The notes under the pieces are model-generated. The model had not been told where the DNA came from. It saw only the letters and a program-made list of their open reading frames with translations, and made no database searches. Shown here piece after piece: positions 41,364 through 52,321 of a stretch of DNA of 64,000 nt (position 1 is its first letter; each line of letters begins with the position of its first letter). Source of the stretch: Streptomyces ambofaciens ATCC 23877 (GTDB taxonomy: Bacteria; Actinomycetota; Actinomycetes; Streptomycetales; Streptomycetaceae); contig NZ_CP012382.1 of the NCBI RefSeq assembly GCF_001267885.1, positions 3,087,001 to 3,151,000 of the forward strand, written 5' to 3'. The position numbers and the translations under genes are program-made.

Positions 41364-42761
41364 ATGGAGAACGAACGCGGGTGGCCTGCCCGCCGCGGGC
41401 GCCGGGTGCTGACCGCCTCCGTCGCCGGGGCCGTGGTGCTCGGCGGGGTCCTGGTGCTGCCGCCCTGGGGCGGGGGTGACGCTCCGCCGCCCGCGCCGGG
41501 GCCGGCCGCCCTGGCGCGCGGGGCGGTCACCACGGGGGTACCGGCCGCGCTGCCGGACCTGGCCGTGCTGATCGGTGACCGGGAGCGCCACCTGCGGGCG
41601 CATCCGTTGGACGGGGTGTCGTGGGCGGTGCTCGGTGCGGCGTACGTGGAGCAGGGGCGCCGGACGGCCGACGTCGCGAACTGGCCGAAGGCCGAGAAGG
41701 CGCTGCGGACCTCGCTGAGGGTGGGGGCGGAGCGCAATCCGCAGGCTCTGGAGGGGCTGGCGGCGCTGGCGGTGGCGCGGCGGGACTTCCCGGCGGCGAA
41801 GAAGTGGGGCGAGAGCGCGGTGAAGGCGGCGCCGAAGCGGTGGACGGCGCACGCGGTGCTGATCGACGCGTACACCGGGCTCGGCGACCACGAGGGTGTG
41901 GGGCGGGCCCTGGACAGGGTGATGAAGCTGCGTCCGCGCACGCCGGCCGTGGGGGCGCGGGCCGCGGCCGTCTACCGGGACCGGGGCTGGCGGGAGGACG
42001 CGGCGGCGCGGATCTCCGACGCTGCGGCGGCCGCCGAGGCGCCGGCCGAGCGGGCGGCGTACCTGGAGCAGGCGGGGCGGCTGGCGTTCGAGCGCGGGGA
42101 CCGGGAGGAGGCGCTGCGGTTCTTCCAGGAGGCACAGCGCACCGACCCCGACCAGCGGGCCGCGCAGGCCGGGCAGGGACGGGCGCTGGCCGCGCTGGGC
42201 CGGACGACGGACGCGCTGTCGGCGTACCAGGCGGCGCTGGCCAAGCGGCCGAGCCCGGAGTACGCCCTGGAGCTCGGCGAGCTGTACGAGTCGCTGGGGC
42301 TCGAACAGGCCGCGCGGGTGCAGTACGACCTGCTGCGGGCGCGGGTGCGCAGGGCGGGGGCGGCCGGTGCCGACGAGGAGCTGGTGCTGGGGCGGTTCGA
42401 GGCGGACCACGGCGATCCGGCGGCGGCCGTGCGGCGGCTGCGGGACGAGTGGGGGCGGCAGCCCGGGACCGCGGTGGCCGACGCCCTGGGCTGGGCGCTG
42501 CACCGCTCCGGTGAGGACGAGGAGGCGCTGGAGTTCGCGACGATCGCGACGGACGGCGAGCAGGGGGGCGGGGTGCGCAGCGCCCTGTACGTGTTCCACC
42601 GGGGCGTGATCGAGCGGGAGCTGGGGCGCTACGGGCCGGCGCGGCGGCACCTCGGGGAGGCGCTGACGATCAACCCGTACTTCTCTCCGCTCGGGGCGCC
42701 GGAGGCGAAGCGGGCGCTGGCGGAGCTGGGCGAGCCCTCGGTGGAGGACCCGCCCGGCTAG
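41364..42761 (+). CDS. Membrane-anchored TPR protein
   Basis: This 465-residue protein begins with a basic stretch and one hydrophobic segment (LTASVAGAVVLGGVLVLPPW, about 16-35), so it is anchored with the bulk outside or exported. From about residue 75 onward it is built of tetratricopeptide repeats: WAVLGAAYVEQGR, LEGLAALAVARRDFPAAKKW, AYLEQAGRLAFERGDREEAL, and others (about seven or eight units). TPR arrays act as protein-binding scaffolds. A GTG at 41355 is an alternative start. It lies beside hppD without obvious functional link. Confidence 0.83.
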   Translation: MENERGWPARRGRRVLTASVAGAVVLGGVLVLPPWGGGDAPPPAPGPAALARGAVTTGVPAALPDLAVLIGDRERHLRAHPLDGVSWAVLGAAYVEQGRRTADVANWPKAEKALRTSLRVGAERNPQALEGLAALAVARRDFPAAKKWGESAVKAAPKRWTAHAVLIDAYTGLGDHEGVGRALDRVMKLRPRTPAVGARAAAVYRDRGWREDAAARISDAAAAAEAPAERAAYLEQAGRLAFERGDREEALRFFQEAQRTDPDQRAAQAGQGRALAALGRTTDALSAYQAALAKRPSPEYALELGELYESLGLEQAARVQYDLLRARVRRAGAAGADEELVLGRFEADHGDPAAAVRRLRDEWGRQPGTAVADALGWALHRSGEDEEALEFATIATDGEQGGGVRSALYVFHRGVIERELGRYGPARRHLGEALTINPYFSPLGAPEAKRALAELGEPSVEDPPG

Positions 42762-42774
42762 CCGCTCGTGCCCG

Positions 42775-44582
<1,808 letters not shown>

Positions 44583-44588
44583 GCGGAC

Positions 44589-45236
44589 GTGAACTTCTGG
44601 GAGTTCGTGGGCAGCCGCCACCAGCAGCTGCTCACCGACGCGTACCAGCACGCCAGCGCGGTCTTCCAGTGCATGGTCGTGGCGACCCTGCTGGGGGTCC
44701 TGATCGGCGTCGTCAGCTATCGCAGCGAGTGGGCGGGGAACCTGGCGACCCTGACCACGTCGACCATCCTGACCATCCCGTCGCTGGCCATGATCGGTCT
44801 GCTCATCCCGATCGTGGGCCTGGGCGTGCCGCCGACCGTGACGGCGCTGACGCTGTACGGGCTGCTGCCGATCGTGCGCAACGCGATCGTCGGCCTGCGC
44901 GGGGTGGACCCGGCGCTGGTGGACGCGGCCACGGGCATCGGGATGTCCCGCCCGGCCCGGCTGCTCAGGGTGGAGCTGCCGCTGGCCTGGCCGCCCATCC
45001 TCACCGGCATCCGGGTCTCGACGCAGATGCTGATGGGCATCGCCGCCATCGCCGCCTACGCCTCCGGCCCGGGCCTCGGCAACGAGATCTTCCGCGGGAT
45101 CGCCTCGCTGGGCAGCAAGAACGCCCTCAACCAGGTGCTCGCGGGCACGCTCGGGATCATCATCCTGGCGCTTCTGTTCGACGCCGCGTACGTCCTGCTC
45201 GGGCGGCTGACCATCCCCAGGGGGATCCGTGTCTGA
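44589..45236 (+). CDS. Glycine betaine/choline ABC transporter permease (OpuBB type)
   Basis: This 215-residue inner-membrane protein has the BPD-type permease motif GVDPALVDAATGIGMSRPARL, which contacts the ATPase, and six or so hydrophobic segments. It belongs to the OpuBB/ProW family of osmoprotectant importers. It is the first of four overlapping transporter genes (permease, ATPase, permease, binding protein), each start overlapping the previous stop by 4-8 bases, which indicates a translationally coupled operon. Confidence 0.9.
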   Translation: MNFWEFVGSRHQQLLTDAYQHASAVFQCMVVATLLGVLIGVVSYRSEWAGNLATLTTSTILTIPSLAMIGLLIPIVGLGVPPTVTALTLYGLLPIVRNAIVGLRGVDPALVDAATGIGMSRPARLLRVELPLAWPPILTGIRVSTQMLMGIAAIAAYASGPGLGNEIFRGIASLGSKNALNQVLAGTLGIIILALLFDAAYVLLGRLTIPRGIRV

Positions 45237-46479
45237 GAACGGTCACCGTGACACCACCGGGGCGACCATCGAACTGGACTGCCTGACCAAGCGCTACCCC
45301 GGCAACCCGCAGCCGGCCGTCGAGAACGTGTCGATGGAGATCAAGGCGGGCGAGACGGTCGTCTTCGTCGGCCCCTCGGGCTGCGGGAAGTCCACCACCC
45401 TGAAGATGATCAACCGGCTGATCGAGCCGAGCGGCGGACGCATCCGCATCGACGGCGAGGACGTCACCGACATCGACCCGGTGAAGCTGCGCCGCAAGGT
45501 CGGCTACGCGATCCAGTCCTCCGGTCTCTTCCCGCACATGACCGTCGCCCAGAACATCGCGCTGGTCCCGAAGATGACCGGCTGGTCGAAGGCGCGCATC
45601 CGGGACCGGGTGGAGGAGATGCTCGACCTGGTCGGGCTGGACGCCGGGGAGTTCCACGGCCGCTATCCGCGCCAGCTGTCCGGCGGTCAGCAGCAGCGGG
45701 TGGGTGTGGCGCGGGCACTGGCGGCCGATCCGCCGGTGCTGCTGATGGACGAGCCGTTCGGCGCGGTGGACCCGATCACCCGGGACCACCTCCAGGACGA
45801 GCTGATCCGGCTCCAGCACGAGCTGCACAAGACGATCGTGTTCGTCACCCACGACTTCGACGAGGCGATCAAGCTGGGCGACCGGATCGCGGTACTGCGC
45901 GAGCGCTCCCACATCGCCCAGTTCGACACCCCGGAGGCCATCCTCACCAACCCGGCGGACGACTTCGTCTCCGGCTTCGTGGGCGCGGGGGCGGCGCTGA
46001 AGCGGCTGAACCTGACCCGGGTGCGGGACGTGGGGATCACCGACTACCCGACGGTGACCGTGGAGGACCCGCTCCAGCACATCTTCAACCAGCTGCGGGC
46101 GGCCGGCACCAACGAGATCCTGCTCCTCGACCGGCGCGGACGGCCCTACAAGTGGCTCAGGCGCGGCGACCTGATGCGGGCCAAGGGCTCGCTCGCGCGG
46201 GCCGGGACGCTGGTCCACGACACGGTGACCCGGGACGCGACGCTGCGGGACGCGCTGGAGGCGGTGCTCACCGACAACGCGGGGCGGGTCGCGGTCACCG
46301 GACGGCGCGGCGAGTACGAGGGCGTCGTCGACATGGAGACGCTGATGAACTCGGTGCACGAGCTGCTGGAGGCCGACCGGCTGGACGCGCTGGAGCACCA
46401 GCACGACCTTCAGGAGACGCGCTCCGAGCAGACCCATGCCGAGCAGGAGGGCTTCGGAGGGGAGGGGACCACGGCGTGA
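45229..46479 (+). CDS. Osmoprotectant ABC transporter ATP-binding protein with CBS domains (OpuBA type)
   Basis: This 416-residue protein has Walker A GPSGCGKST, signature LSGGQQQRV, Walker B VLLMDEPFGAVD and the switch His in VTHDFDEA. The C-terminal 140 residues are a pair of CBS motifs (VEDPLQHIFNQLRAAGTNEI, RDATLRDALEAVLTDNAGRV). In OpuA-type transporters such domains sense ionic strength and switch uptake on at high osmolarity; the same role is likely. The GTG start overlaps the preceding permease stop. Confidence 0.92.
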   Translation: MSENGHRDTTGATIELDCLTKRYPGNPQPAVENVSMEIKAGETVVFVGPSGCGKSTTLKMINRLIEPSGGRIRIDGEDVTDIDPVKLRRKVGYAIQSSGLFPHMTVAQNIALVPKMTGWSKARIRDRVEEMLDLVGLDAGEFHGRYPRQLSGGQQQRVGVARALAADPPVLLMDEPFGAVDPITRDHLQDELIRLQHELHKTIVFVTHDFDEAIKLGDRIAVLRERSHIAQFDTPEAILTNPADDFVSGFVGAGAALKRLNLTRVRDVGITDYPTVTVEDPLQHIFNQLRAAGTNEILLLDRRGRPYKWLRRGDLMRAKGSLARAGTLVHDTVTRDATLRDALEAVLTDNAGRVAVTGRRGEYEGVVDMETLMNSVHELLEADRLDALEHQHDLQETRSEQTHAEQEGFGGEGTTA

Positions 46480-47360
46480 GCACCTCATCCTCCGGCTCCT
46501 CGCGCGGCTCCGCCGACGACTACCGCGACTCCTCCGACGACCACCTCGACTCCTCCGACGACCACCCCGACGAGGACGACGGCGGGCTCGGGCCGCCTGC
46601 GGCGTCCCCGGCGGCGGCGCGACGGCGGATCGGCTGGCGGAAGCTGACGTTCCTGCCGGCCCTCCTGATCGCCGTGCTGCTGGCGACCTGGCTGTGGTTC
46701 CGGCAGGCCGAGCTGGACGCGCTCAGCGAGAACGCCCTGGCGGACGGCCAGGTCACCAAGGCCCTGTGGCAGCACGTCCAGCTGACCGTGATCTCCACCT
46801 TCTTCGTGCTGATCATCGCGATCCCGCTGGGCATCCTGCTCACCCGCCGGATGTTCCGGAAGGCCACGCCGGTGGCGATGGCGTTCGCCAACATGGGCCA
46901 GGCGACCCCGGCGATCGGCCTGCTGGCGCTGCTGGTGATCTGGCTGGGCATCGGCCGCCGGGCCGCCCTGATCGGCATCATCATCTACGCCGTCCTGCCG
47001 GTGCTCTCCAACACCATCGCCGGCCTGAAGGCGAACGACCCGACCCTGCTGGAGGCGGCCCGCGGCATCGGCATGTCCCCGCTGGGCGTGCTGACCCGCG
47101 TGGAGCTGCCGCTGGCCGTCCCGCTGATCCTGGCCGGTGTGCGCACGGCCCTCGTCCTCAACGTCGGCACGGCGACGCTGGCCGTCTTCGGCGGGGGCGG
47201 CGGGCTGGGCGTGCTGATCACCACCGGGATCACCAGCCAGCGGATGCCGGTGCTGGTGCTCGGCTCGGTCCTCACCGTGGCCCTCGCGCTGCTGGTGGAC
47301 TGGCTGGCCTCGCTCGCCGAACTGCTGCTGCGGCCCCGCGGCCTGGAGGTGAGGACATGA
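46476..47360 (+). CDS. Osmoprotectant ABC transporter permease (OpuBB/OpuBD type, second)
   Basis: This 294-residue membrane protein has the BPD signature ANDPTLLEAARGIGMSPLGVL. Unlike the first permease it has an unusual hydrophilic N-terminal extension of about 50 residues rich in Ser and Asp (SADDYRDSSDDHLDSSDDH), which is low-complexity and not part of the transporter core. The core begins near WRKLTFLPALLIAVLL. The GTG at 46476 overlaps the ATPase stop by 4 bases. It pairs with the first permease to form the channel. Confidence 0.9.
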   Translation: MSTSSSGSSRGSADDYRDSSDDHLDSSDDHPDEDDGGLGPPAASPAAARRRIGWRKLTFLPALLIAVLLATWLWFRQAELDALSENALADGQVTKALWQHVQLTVISTFFVLIIAIPLGILLTRRMFRKATPVAMAFANMGQATPAIGLLALLVIWLGIGRRAALIGIIIYAVLPVLSNTIAGLKANDPTLLEAARGIGMSPLGVLTRVELPLAVPLILAGVRTALVLNVGTATLAVFGGGGGLGVLITTGITSQRMPVLVLGSVLTVALALLVDWLASLAELLLRPRGLEVRT

Positions 47361-48349
47361 GCGCGTGCCCTCGACGCGGAAGCGGGAGACGCCGTACGTG
47401 GCTGCTGACGGCGGCGCTGCTGGTCGCGGCGTCCGGATGCGGGCTGACCAGCGGCTCGCCGATGGTCGACGACGTCGAGCCCGGCACGATCGGCAGGGGA
47501 CGGCCGCTGGAGGGCGCCGACCTGACGGTCGTGTCCAAGCAGTTCACCGAGCAACTCGTCCTCGGCGCGATCATGGGCATCGCCTTCCAGGCGGCCGGCG
47601 CCGAGGTACTGGACCGTACCGGCATCCAGGGCTCCGTCGGCACCCGGGCGGCGGTCGAGAACGGCGACGCCGACGCCACGTACGAGTACACGGGCACCGC
47701 CTGGATCACGTACCTCGGACACGGCGAGCCGATCACCGACCCGCGCGAGCAGTGGGAGGCGGTGCGCGAGGAGGACGCCGGGAAGGGCCTGACCTGGCTG
47801 GCGCCGGCCCGGCTGAACAACACGTACGCGCTGGCGATGAACCAGGCGAACTACCGGAAGTACGGCACGAAGACGCTGTCGGACGTGGCCGAGCTGGCGA
47901 GGACGGACCCGGCGGCGGTGACGCTGTGCGTGGAGGTGGAGTTCGCCAACCGGGCGGACGGGCTGCCGGGCATGGAGAAGGCGTACGGGATGAACATCCC
48001 GGCCCGGAACATCACGGACATGGACACCGGGATCATCTACACGCAGACGGCCGACGGCGCCTGCACCTACGGCGAGGTGTACACCACCGACGGGCGCATC
48101 AAGTCGATGAACCTGGCGGTGATGGCGGACGACAAGCACTTCTTCCCGAACTACAACGCGGCGCCCATGGTCCGCACCGACGTCCTGAAGAAGTGGCCGG
48201 CGATCGCCGCCGTCCTCGACCCGGTCACCAAGGCCCTGGACAACGACGTGGCACGCACGCTGAACGCGAAGGTCGACGTCGACGGGGAGGACCCGCACCA
48301 GGTCGCCCTGGACTGGATGATCGAGAAGGGGTTCGTGAAGGAGGGCTGA
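47357..48349 (+). CDS. Glycine betaine/choline ABC transporter substrate-binding lipoprotein (OpuBC type)
   Basis: This 330-residue protein starts with a basic segment (RRGSGRRRT), a hydrophobic stretch and a lipobox LVAASGCG, so it is anchored to the outer face of the membrane by a lipidated Cys near residue 28. The binding domain is of the OpuAC family (LTVVSKQFTEQLVLGAIMG, DATYEYTGTAWITYLG, YALAMNQANYRKYG). It would capture betaine, choline or a related quaternary amine for the transporter encoded upstream. The ATG overlaps the upstream stop (ATGA). Confidence 0.92.
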   Translation: MSACPRRGSGRRRTWLLTAALLVAASGCGLTSGSPMVDDVEPGTIGRGRPLEGADLTVVSKQFTEQLVLGAIMGIAFQAAGAEVLDRTGIQGSVGTRAAVENGDADATYEYTGTAWITYLGHGEPITDPREQWEAVREEDAGKGLTWLAPARLNNTYALAMNQANYRKYGTKTLSDVAELARTDPAAVTLCVEVEFANRADGLPGMEKAYGMNIPARNITDMDTGIIYTQTADGACTYGEVYTTDGRIKSMNLAVMADDKHFFPNYNAAPMVRTDVLKKWPAIAAVLDPVTKALDNDVARTLNAKVDVDGEDPHQVALDWMIEKGFVKEG

Positions 48350-48364
48350 ACCGCGCCCGCCGCC

Positions 48365-49144
48365 TCAGCAGGCGGGGACCTCGCCCTGGCCCGTCTCCAG
48401 CGCCTCCAGGGAGTCGACCGCGCCCTTGAGGGTGGTGACCGGGATCAGCCGGAGCCCCTTCGGCAGCTCGGCCCGCGCGTCCGAGCACTCCGCCTTCGGC
48501 ACCAGGAAGACGGTGGCGCCGTCCCGCCGCGCGGCCTGCGTCTTCAGGGGCACCCCGCCCACGGCGCCGACCTCGCCGCGGGGGGTGATGGTGCCGGTGC
48601 CGGCGACGACCCTGCCGCCGGTGAGGTCGCCGGCGCCCAGCTTGTCGATGATGCCGAGGGAGAAGAGCAGGCCGGCGCTGGGGCCGCCGACGTCCTCCAG
48701 CCGCAGCCGGACGTCCACGTCCGCCCCGTCGAGGTCCAGGTAGCCCAGCGCCGCCGCGGTCGCCGCGTCCTGGGACTCCTTCATCTGCTCCTCGTTGTAC
48801 TCCTCGATCTCCTCGACGCCGTCGCCGTTCGGGTAGACGGCGTCGCGCGGCATGACGGCCCGGTCGGTGTCGAACCAGCTGCCGAGGACGTCACCGAGGC
48901 GGATGCTCGCGTCCGGGCCGGTCGCCTCGATCGTCGTCATCCGCAGCTGCCCGGTCGTCCCGTGCGTCGGCGCGCCCTTGATGGTGATCACCGGGGCGCC
49001 CTGGTTCTTCCCGAGCACGTCCGCCGTCAGCCCGGGCTGCGCCACGGAGAACGGCAGCGGCGCGAACGCGGCGGTGGCCAGGAGCGCCACGACGGGCAGC
49101 GCGCAGACGGCGAGGACCTGGGGGCGCGTGAGACGAGAGAGCAC
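48365..49144 (-). CDS. Membrane-anchored Lon-fold (S16) peptidase-like protein
   Basis: This 259-residue protein begins with a hydrophobic anchor (VLAVCALPVVALLATAAF, about 10-27). The C-terminal half matches the Lon proteolytic domain: the catalytic Ser in GGPSAGLLFSLGII and the Lys in VGGVPLKTQAARRDGA, the Ser-Lys dyad of family S16. The AAA domain of Lon is absent. Such proteins, like YlbL in Bacilli, usually carry a PDZ domain, which is not evident here. It probably acts at the outer face of the membrane. Substrate unknown. Confidence 0.85.
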   Translation of the reverse strand: MLSRLTRPQVLAVCALPVVALLATAAFAPLPFSVAQPGLTADVLGKNQGAPVITIKGAPTHGTTGQLRMTTIEATGPDASIRLGDVLGSWFDTDRAVMPRDAVYPNGDGVEEIEEYNEEQMKESQDAATAAALGYLDLDGADVDVRLRLEDVGGPSAGLLFSLGIIDKLGAGDLTGGRVVAGTGTITPRGEVGAVGGVPLKTQAARRDGATVFLVPKAECSDARAELPKGLRLIPVTTLKGAVDSLEALETGQGEVPAC

Positions 49145-49246
49145 GAAGTCAATCTAACGTGAGGCCGCCGCCGCCCCGGTGCGCGGGCAAGGCTGCCCGG
49201 AGCCGCCGCGACCGCGGGCACCCGTGCGTCGGAGGCCGTCCCGGGC

Positions 49247-49350
49247 CGTCACGAAACGACCTGGACCGTCGAAACGACCTGGACCGTCACGAAACGACCT
49301 GGACCGTCCTGGACCGTCCTGGGCCGTTCCCGACCGACGTGGACCGTCGC
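49247..49350. repeat. Imperfect 18-20-bp tandem repeat block
   Basis: Repeats of the form GTCACGAAACGACCTGGACC (20 bp) and GTCGAAACGACCTGGACC (18 bp), then shortened 10-bp CCTGGACCGT units, run through the intergenic region between the Lon-like gene and the IclR gene. No unique spacers; not a CRISPR array. Confidence 0.8.
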
Positions 49351-49397
49351 CACGGTCGCGGGCCAAAGGGGGACGCGGCTGCCCGCGCGGCGTGCGG

Positions 49398-50057
49398 CTA
49401 CCGCAGCGCCTCCGCCACCTCCCGGGCCGCGTCCATCACCCGCGTCCCCACCCGCTCCGGCACCACTTCGGCCAGCATGACCACGCCGACGCTGCCCTCG
49501 ACGCCCGTCACCCCGAGCAGCGGCGCGGCGGCTCCGCAGGCACCGGCCTCCAGCTCCCCGTGGGTCAGGGTGTAGCCGGGTCCGTCCACCGCCTCACCGG
49601 CGGGCTGGACCTGCTGCCGCGCGGACAGGATCGCCTTCCCGGCGGCTCCCCGCTCCAGCGGATGCCGGAACCCGGCCCGGTAGGCGACGTGGTAGTCGGT
49701 CCAGGTCGGTTCGACGACGGCCACGGCCAGGGCCTCCGCCCCGTCCACCAGCGTGAGGTGTGCCGTGGCTCCGATGTCCTCGGCCAGCGAGCGCAGGGCC
49801 GGCATGGCCGCCTCGCGCACCAAGGGGTGCACCTGGCGGCCGAGCCCCAGCACGCCGAGTCCGACCCGGGCGCGTCCGCCCAGGTCACGGCGTACGAGCG
49901 CATGCTGTTCCAGCGTGGCGAGCAGCCGGTACACGACGGTCCGGTTGACGCCCAGTTTGTGGGATAGCTCGGTGACGGTCAGCCCGTGGTCCGTATCGGC
50001 CAGCAGTTTGAGGACCCGCAGTCCCCGGTCGAGCGTCTGAGAGGTCTCCGCGGTCAC
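49398..50057 (-). CDS. IclR family transcriptional regulator
   Basis: This 219-residue protein has an N-terminal winged helix (LDRGLRVLKLLADTDHGLTV, TELSHKLGVNRTVVYRLLATL) and an IclR C-terminal effector domain (LAEDIGATAHLTLVDGAEAL, FRHPLERGAAGKAILSA). AAGGAG 8 bases before the GTG at 50057 fixes the start over a GTG at 50066. The target genes are not adjacent in an obvious way: the divergent side is non-coding and the next gene is a helicase. Confidence 0.9.
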   Translation of the reverse strand: MTAETSQTLDRGLRVLKLLADTDHGLTVTELSHKLGVNRTVVYRLLATLEQHALVRRDLGGRARVGLGVLGLGRQVHPLVREAAMPALRSLAEDIGATAHLTLVDGAEALAVAVVEPTWTDYHVAYRAGFRHPLERGAAGKAILSARQQVQPAGEAVDGPGYTLTHGELEAGACGAAAPLLGVTGVEGSVGVVMLAEVVPERVGTRVMDAAREVAEALR

Positions 50058-50371
50058 GACGCCCACTCCTTAGTGGTGAGGTCGGCGGCCCTCCTCGCGG
50101 GGATGCGTCACCGAGTCCCGTCAGTGACGCGCTTCAGAGGCCGCCGATCGGCTGACGGCCCGGCGTTGCCCGGGCCCAGTCGCTTCACGGCTGCGCTCCG
50201 CGGCGGCGCTGCCACGGGGCGTGTGCGTAGCGGGACAGTAGCGACCAGGTTCGCTCAGCGGAAGGCTCCGTCCAGAATCCGGGCGGCGACCCGTGAGGAC
50301 TACCTGTGTTTGTCCCGATACGTACAGCGCACAGGAAAGGGGCCCAGCGCTCGGCGCCCGTACGCCGGCCG
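50058..50371. other. Intergenic region upstream of the IclR gene
   Basis: No gene was found. It holds an inverted repeat GCGTCAC/GTGACGC at 50105-50130, about 50 bases upstream of the IclR start and of a size that suits autoregulation. The right part (50200-50370) has nothing recognised. Confidence 0.5.
50105..50130. promoter_or_regulatory. Candidate IclR operator
   Basis: GCGTCAC and GTGACGC are perfect 7-bp arms separated by 12 bases, positioned in the likely promoter of the IclR gene. Confidence 0.4.
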
Positions 50372-52168
50372 TCACTTCATGCGCGTGGCCCACTCCTGCA
50401 CCTTGGCGATGCGCTGGCGCAGCTGCCCCCCGGTGGCCTCGGCGCTGGGCGGGCCGCCGCAGACCCGGCGCAGTTCGGTGTGGATCACGCCGTGCGGTTT
50501 GCCGCTCTGGTGGACGTAGGCGCCGACCATCGTGTTGAGCTGCTTGCGCAGCTCCATCAGCTCCTTGTGGGAGACGACCGGGCGTCGCTCGGCGGGCATC
50601 TCGAGCAGGTCGGCCTCCTCGTCGGGCTTCCTGCGGCTGTGCGCGATCTGCCGTGCCTGCCGCTTCTGGAGCAGCAGCTGCACCTGGTCGGGCTCCAGCA
50701 GCCCCGGGATGCCGAGGTAGTCCTGCTCCTCCTCGCTGCCCGGGTGGGCCTGCATGCCGAACTCGGCGCCGTTGTACATCACCCGGTCGAAGACGGCCTC
50801 GGACTCCAGCGCCTCGAAGGAGAACTGCTCCTGTTCACCGGTGTCCTCGTCCTGCTCCCGGTTGGCCTCGTCCATCTCCTTCTCGGACTCGGCGTACGGG
50901 TCCTCCTCGCCCTCCTTCTTGGGCTTGTCGAGGACGTGGTCGCGCTCGCGCTCCATCTCGTTGGCGAAGGAGAGCAGGTCGGGCACGGTCGGCAGGAAGA
51001 CGGAGGCCGTCTCGCCGCGCCGCCTGGACCGTACGAAACGGCCGACGGCCTGGGCGAAGAAGAGGGGGGTGGAGATGGTGGTGGCGTAGACACCGACCGC
51101 GAGGCGGGGGACGTCGACACCCTCGGACACCATGCGGACGGCGACCATCCACCGGTCGGTGCTCTCGCTGAAGGCGTCGATGTTCTTGGAGGCGCCGGTG
51201 TCGTCGGAGAGCACGACGGTGGCCTTGCTGCCGGTGATCTCGCGGATCAGCTTGGCGTAGGCGCGGGCGGAGTCCTGGTCGGCGGCGATGACGAGGGCGC
51301 CGGCGTCCGGGATGGCCTTCCTGACCTCGGTGAGCCGCTGGTCGGCGGCGCGCAGCACGGCGGGCATCCACTCGCCGCGCGGGTCGAGGGCGGTGCGCCA
51401 GGCCTGGCTGACGGCGTCCTTGGTCATGGGTTCGCCGAGCCGGGCGGCGATCTCGTCGCCCGCCTTCGTCCGCCAGCGCATGTTGCCGCTGTAGCTCATG
51501 AAGATGACGGGACGCACGACGCCGTCGGCGAGCGCGGAGCCGTAGCCGTAGGTGTAGTCGGCGGCGGAGCGCCGGATGCCGTCGTTGCCCTCCTCGTACG
51601 TGACGAAGGGGATCGGGTTGGTGTCCGAGCGGAACGGCGTACCGGTCAGGGCGAGCCGGCGGGTGGCCGGCTCGAACGCCTCCAGGCAGGCCTCGCCCCA
51701 GGACTTGGAGTCACCGGCGTGGTGGATCTCGTCGAGGATCACGAGGGTCTTGCGCTGCTCGACGCGGTTGCGGTGCAGCATGGGGCGCACGCCGACACCG
51801 GCGTAGGTGATGGCGATGCCGTGGTACTCGCGGCTGAGCGGGCCCGCGCTGTACTCGGGGTCGAGCTTGATCCCTATCCGGGCCGCGGCCTCCGCCCACT
51901 GCTTCTTGAGGTGCTCGGTGGGCGCGACGACGGTGACCTGCTGCACGACGTGGTGGTGCAGCAGCCAGGACGCGAGCGTCAGGGCGAAGGTGGTCTTGCC
52001 GGCGCCGGGGGTGGCGACCGCGAGGAAGTCCCGGGGCTGCTCCTGGAGGTACTTCTCCATCGCCCCTTCCTGCCAGGCCCGCAGCTTGCTGGCGGTGCCC
52101 CAGGGGGCGCGGCCGGGGAAGGCCGGGGAGAGGTGGTGCGAGGTGCTGGAGCTGGCGGTGGTAGTCAC
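50372..52168 (-). CDS. DEAD/DEAH-box helicase (SF2)
   Basis: This 598-residue protein has the SF2 helicase motifs: Walker A TPGAGKTT near residue 53, motif II LDEIHH, motif III LTGTPFRSD, and motif VI QAVGRFVRSRR. The overall layout, with an N-terminal GRAPWGTASKLRAWQEGAM and an acidic insert (EKEMDEANREQDEDTGEQEQ), matches a conserved actinobacterial family of predicted DNA helicases of unknown specific role. It begins MTTTASSSTSHHLSPAFPGR. It stands as a single gene. Confidence 0.9.
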   Translation of the reverse strand: MTTTASSSTSHHLSPAFPGRAPWGTASKLRAWQEGAMEKYLQEQPRDFLAVATPGAGKTTFALTLASWLLHHHVVQQVTVVAPTEHLKKQWAEAAARIGIKLDPEYSAGPLSREYHGIAITYAGVGVRPMLHRNRVEQRKTLVILDEIHHAGDSKSWGEACLEAFEPATRRLALTGTPFRSDTNPIPFVTYEEGNDGIRRSAADYTYGYGSALADGVVRPVIFMSYSGNMRWRTKAGDEIAARLGEPMTKDAVSQAWRTALDPRGEWMPAVLRAADQRLTEVRKAIPDAGALVIAADQDSARAYAKLIREITGSKATVVLSDDTGASKNIDAFSESTDRWMVAVRMVSEGVDVPRLAVGVYATTISTPLFFAQAVGRFVRSRRRGETASVFLPTVPDLLSFANEMERERDHVLDKPKKEGEEDPYAESEKEMDEANREQDEDTGEQEQFSFEALESEAVFDRVMYNGAEFGMQAHPGSEEEQDYLGIPGLLEPDQVQLLLQKRQARQIAHSRRKPDEEADLLEMPAERRPVVSHKELMELRKQLNTMVGAYVHQSGKPHGVIHTELRRVCGGPPSAEATGGQLRQRIAKVQEWATRMK

Positions 52169-52321
52169 GGTCTCCGAAGGGGGTAGAACGGCTCGGCCAC
52201 GTATGACAACCGGGCCACCCTACCGGCGGGCGGATGCGATCAACGCGCGCACGGGGGCGGGTCACCCCCGGGTGGGACGCACGTCACAACCGTCCCGCCC
52301 GCCGCCTCGACCGCGCCGGGC

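Noticed and set aside
49247..49350. Possible CRISPR-like or phage attachment repeat
   Set aside because: Repeats are directly adjacent, shorten progressively and have no integrase or spacer; slippage explains them.
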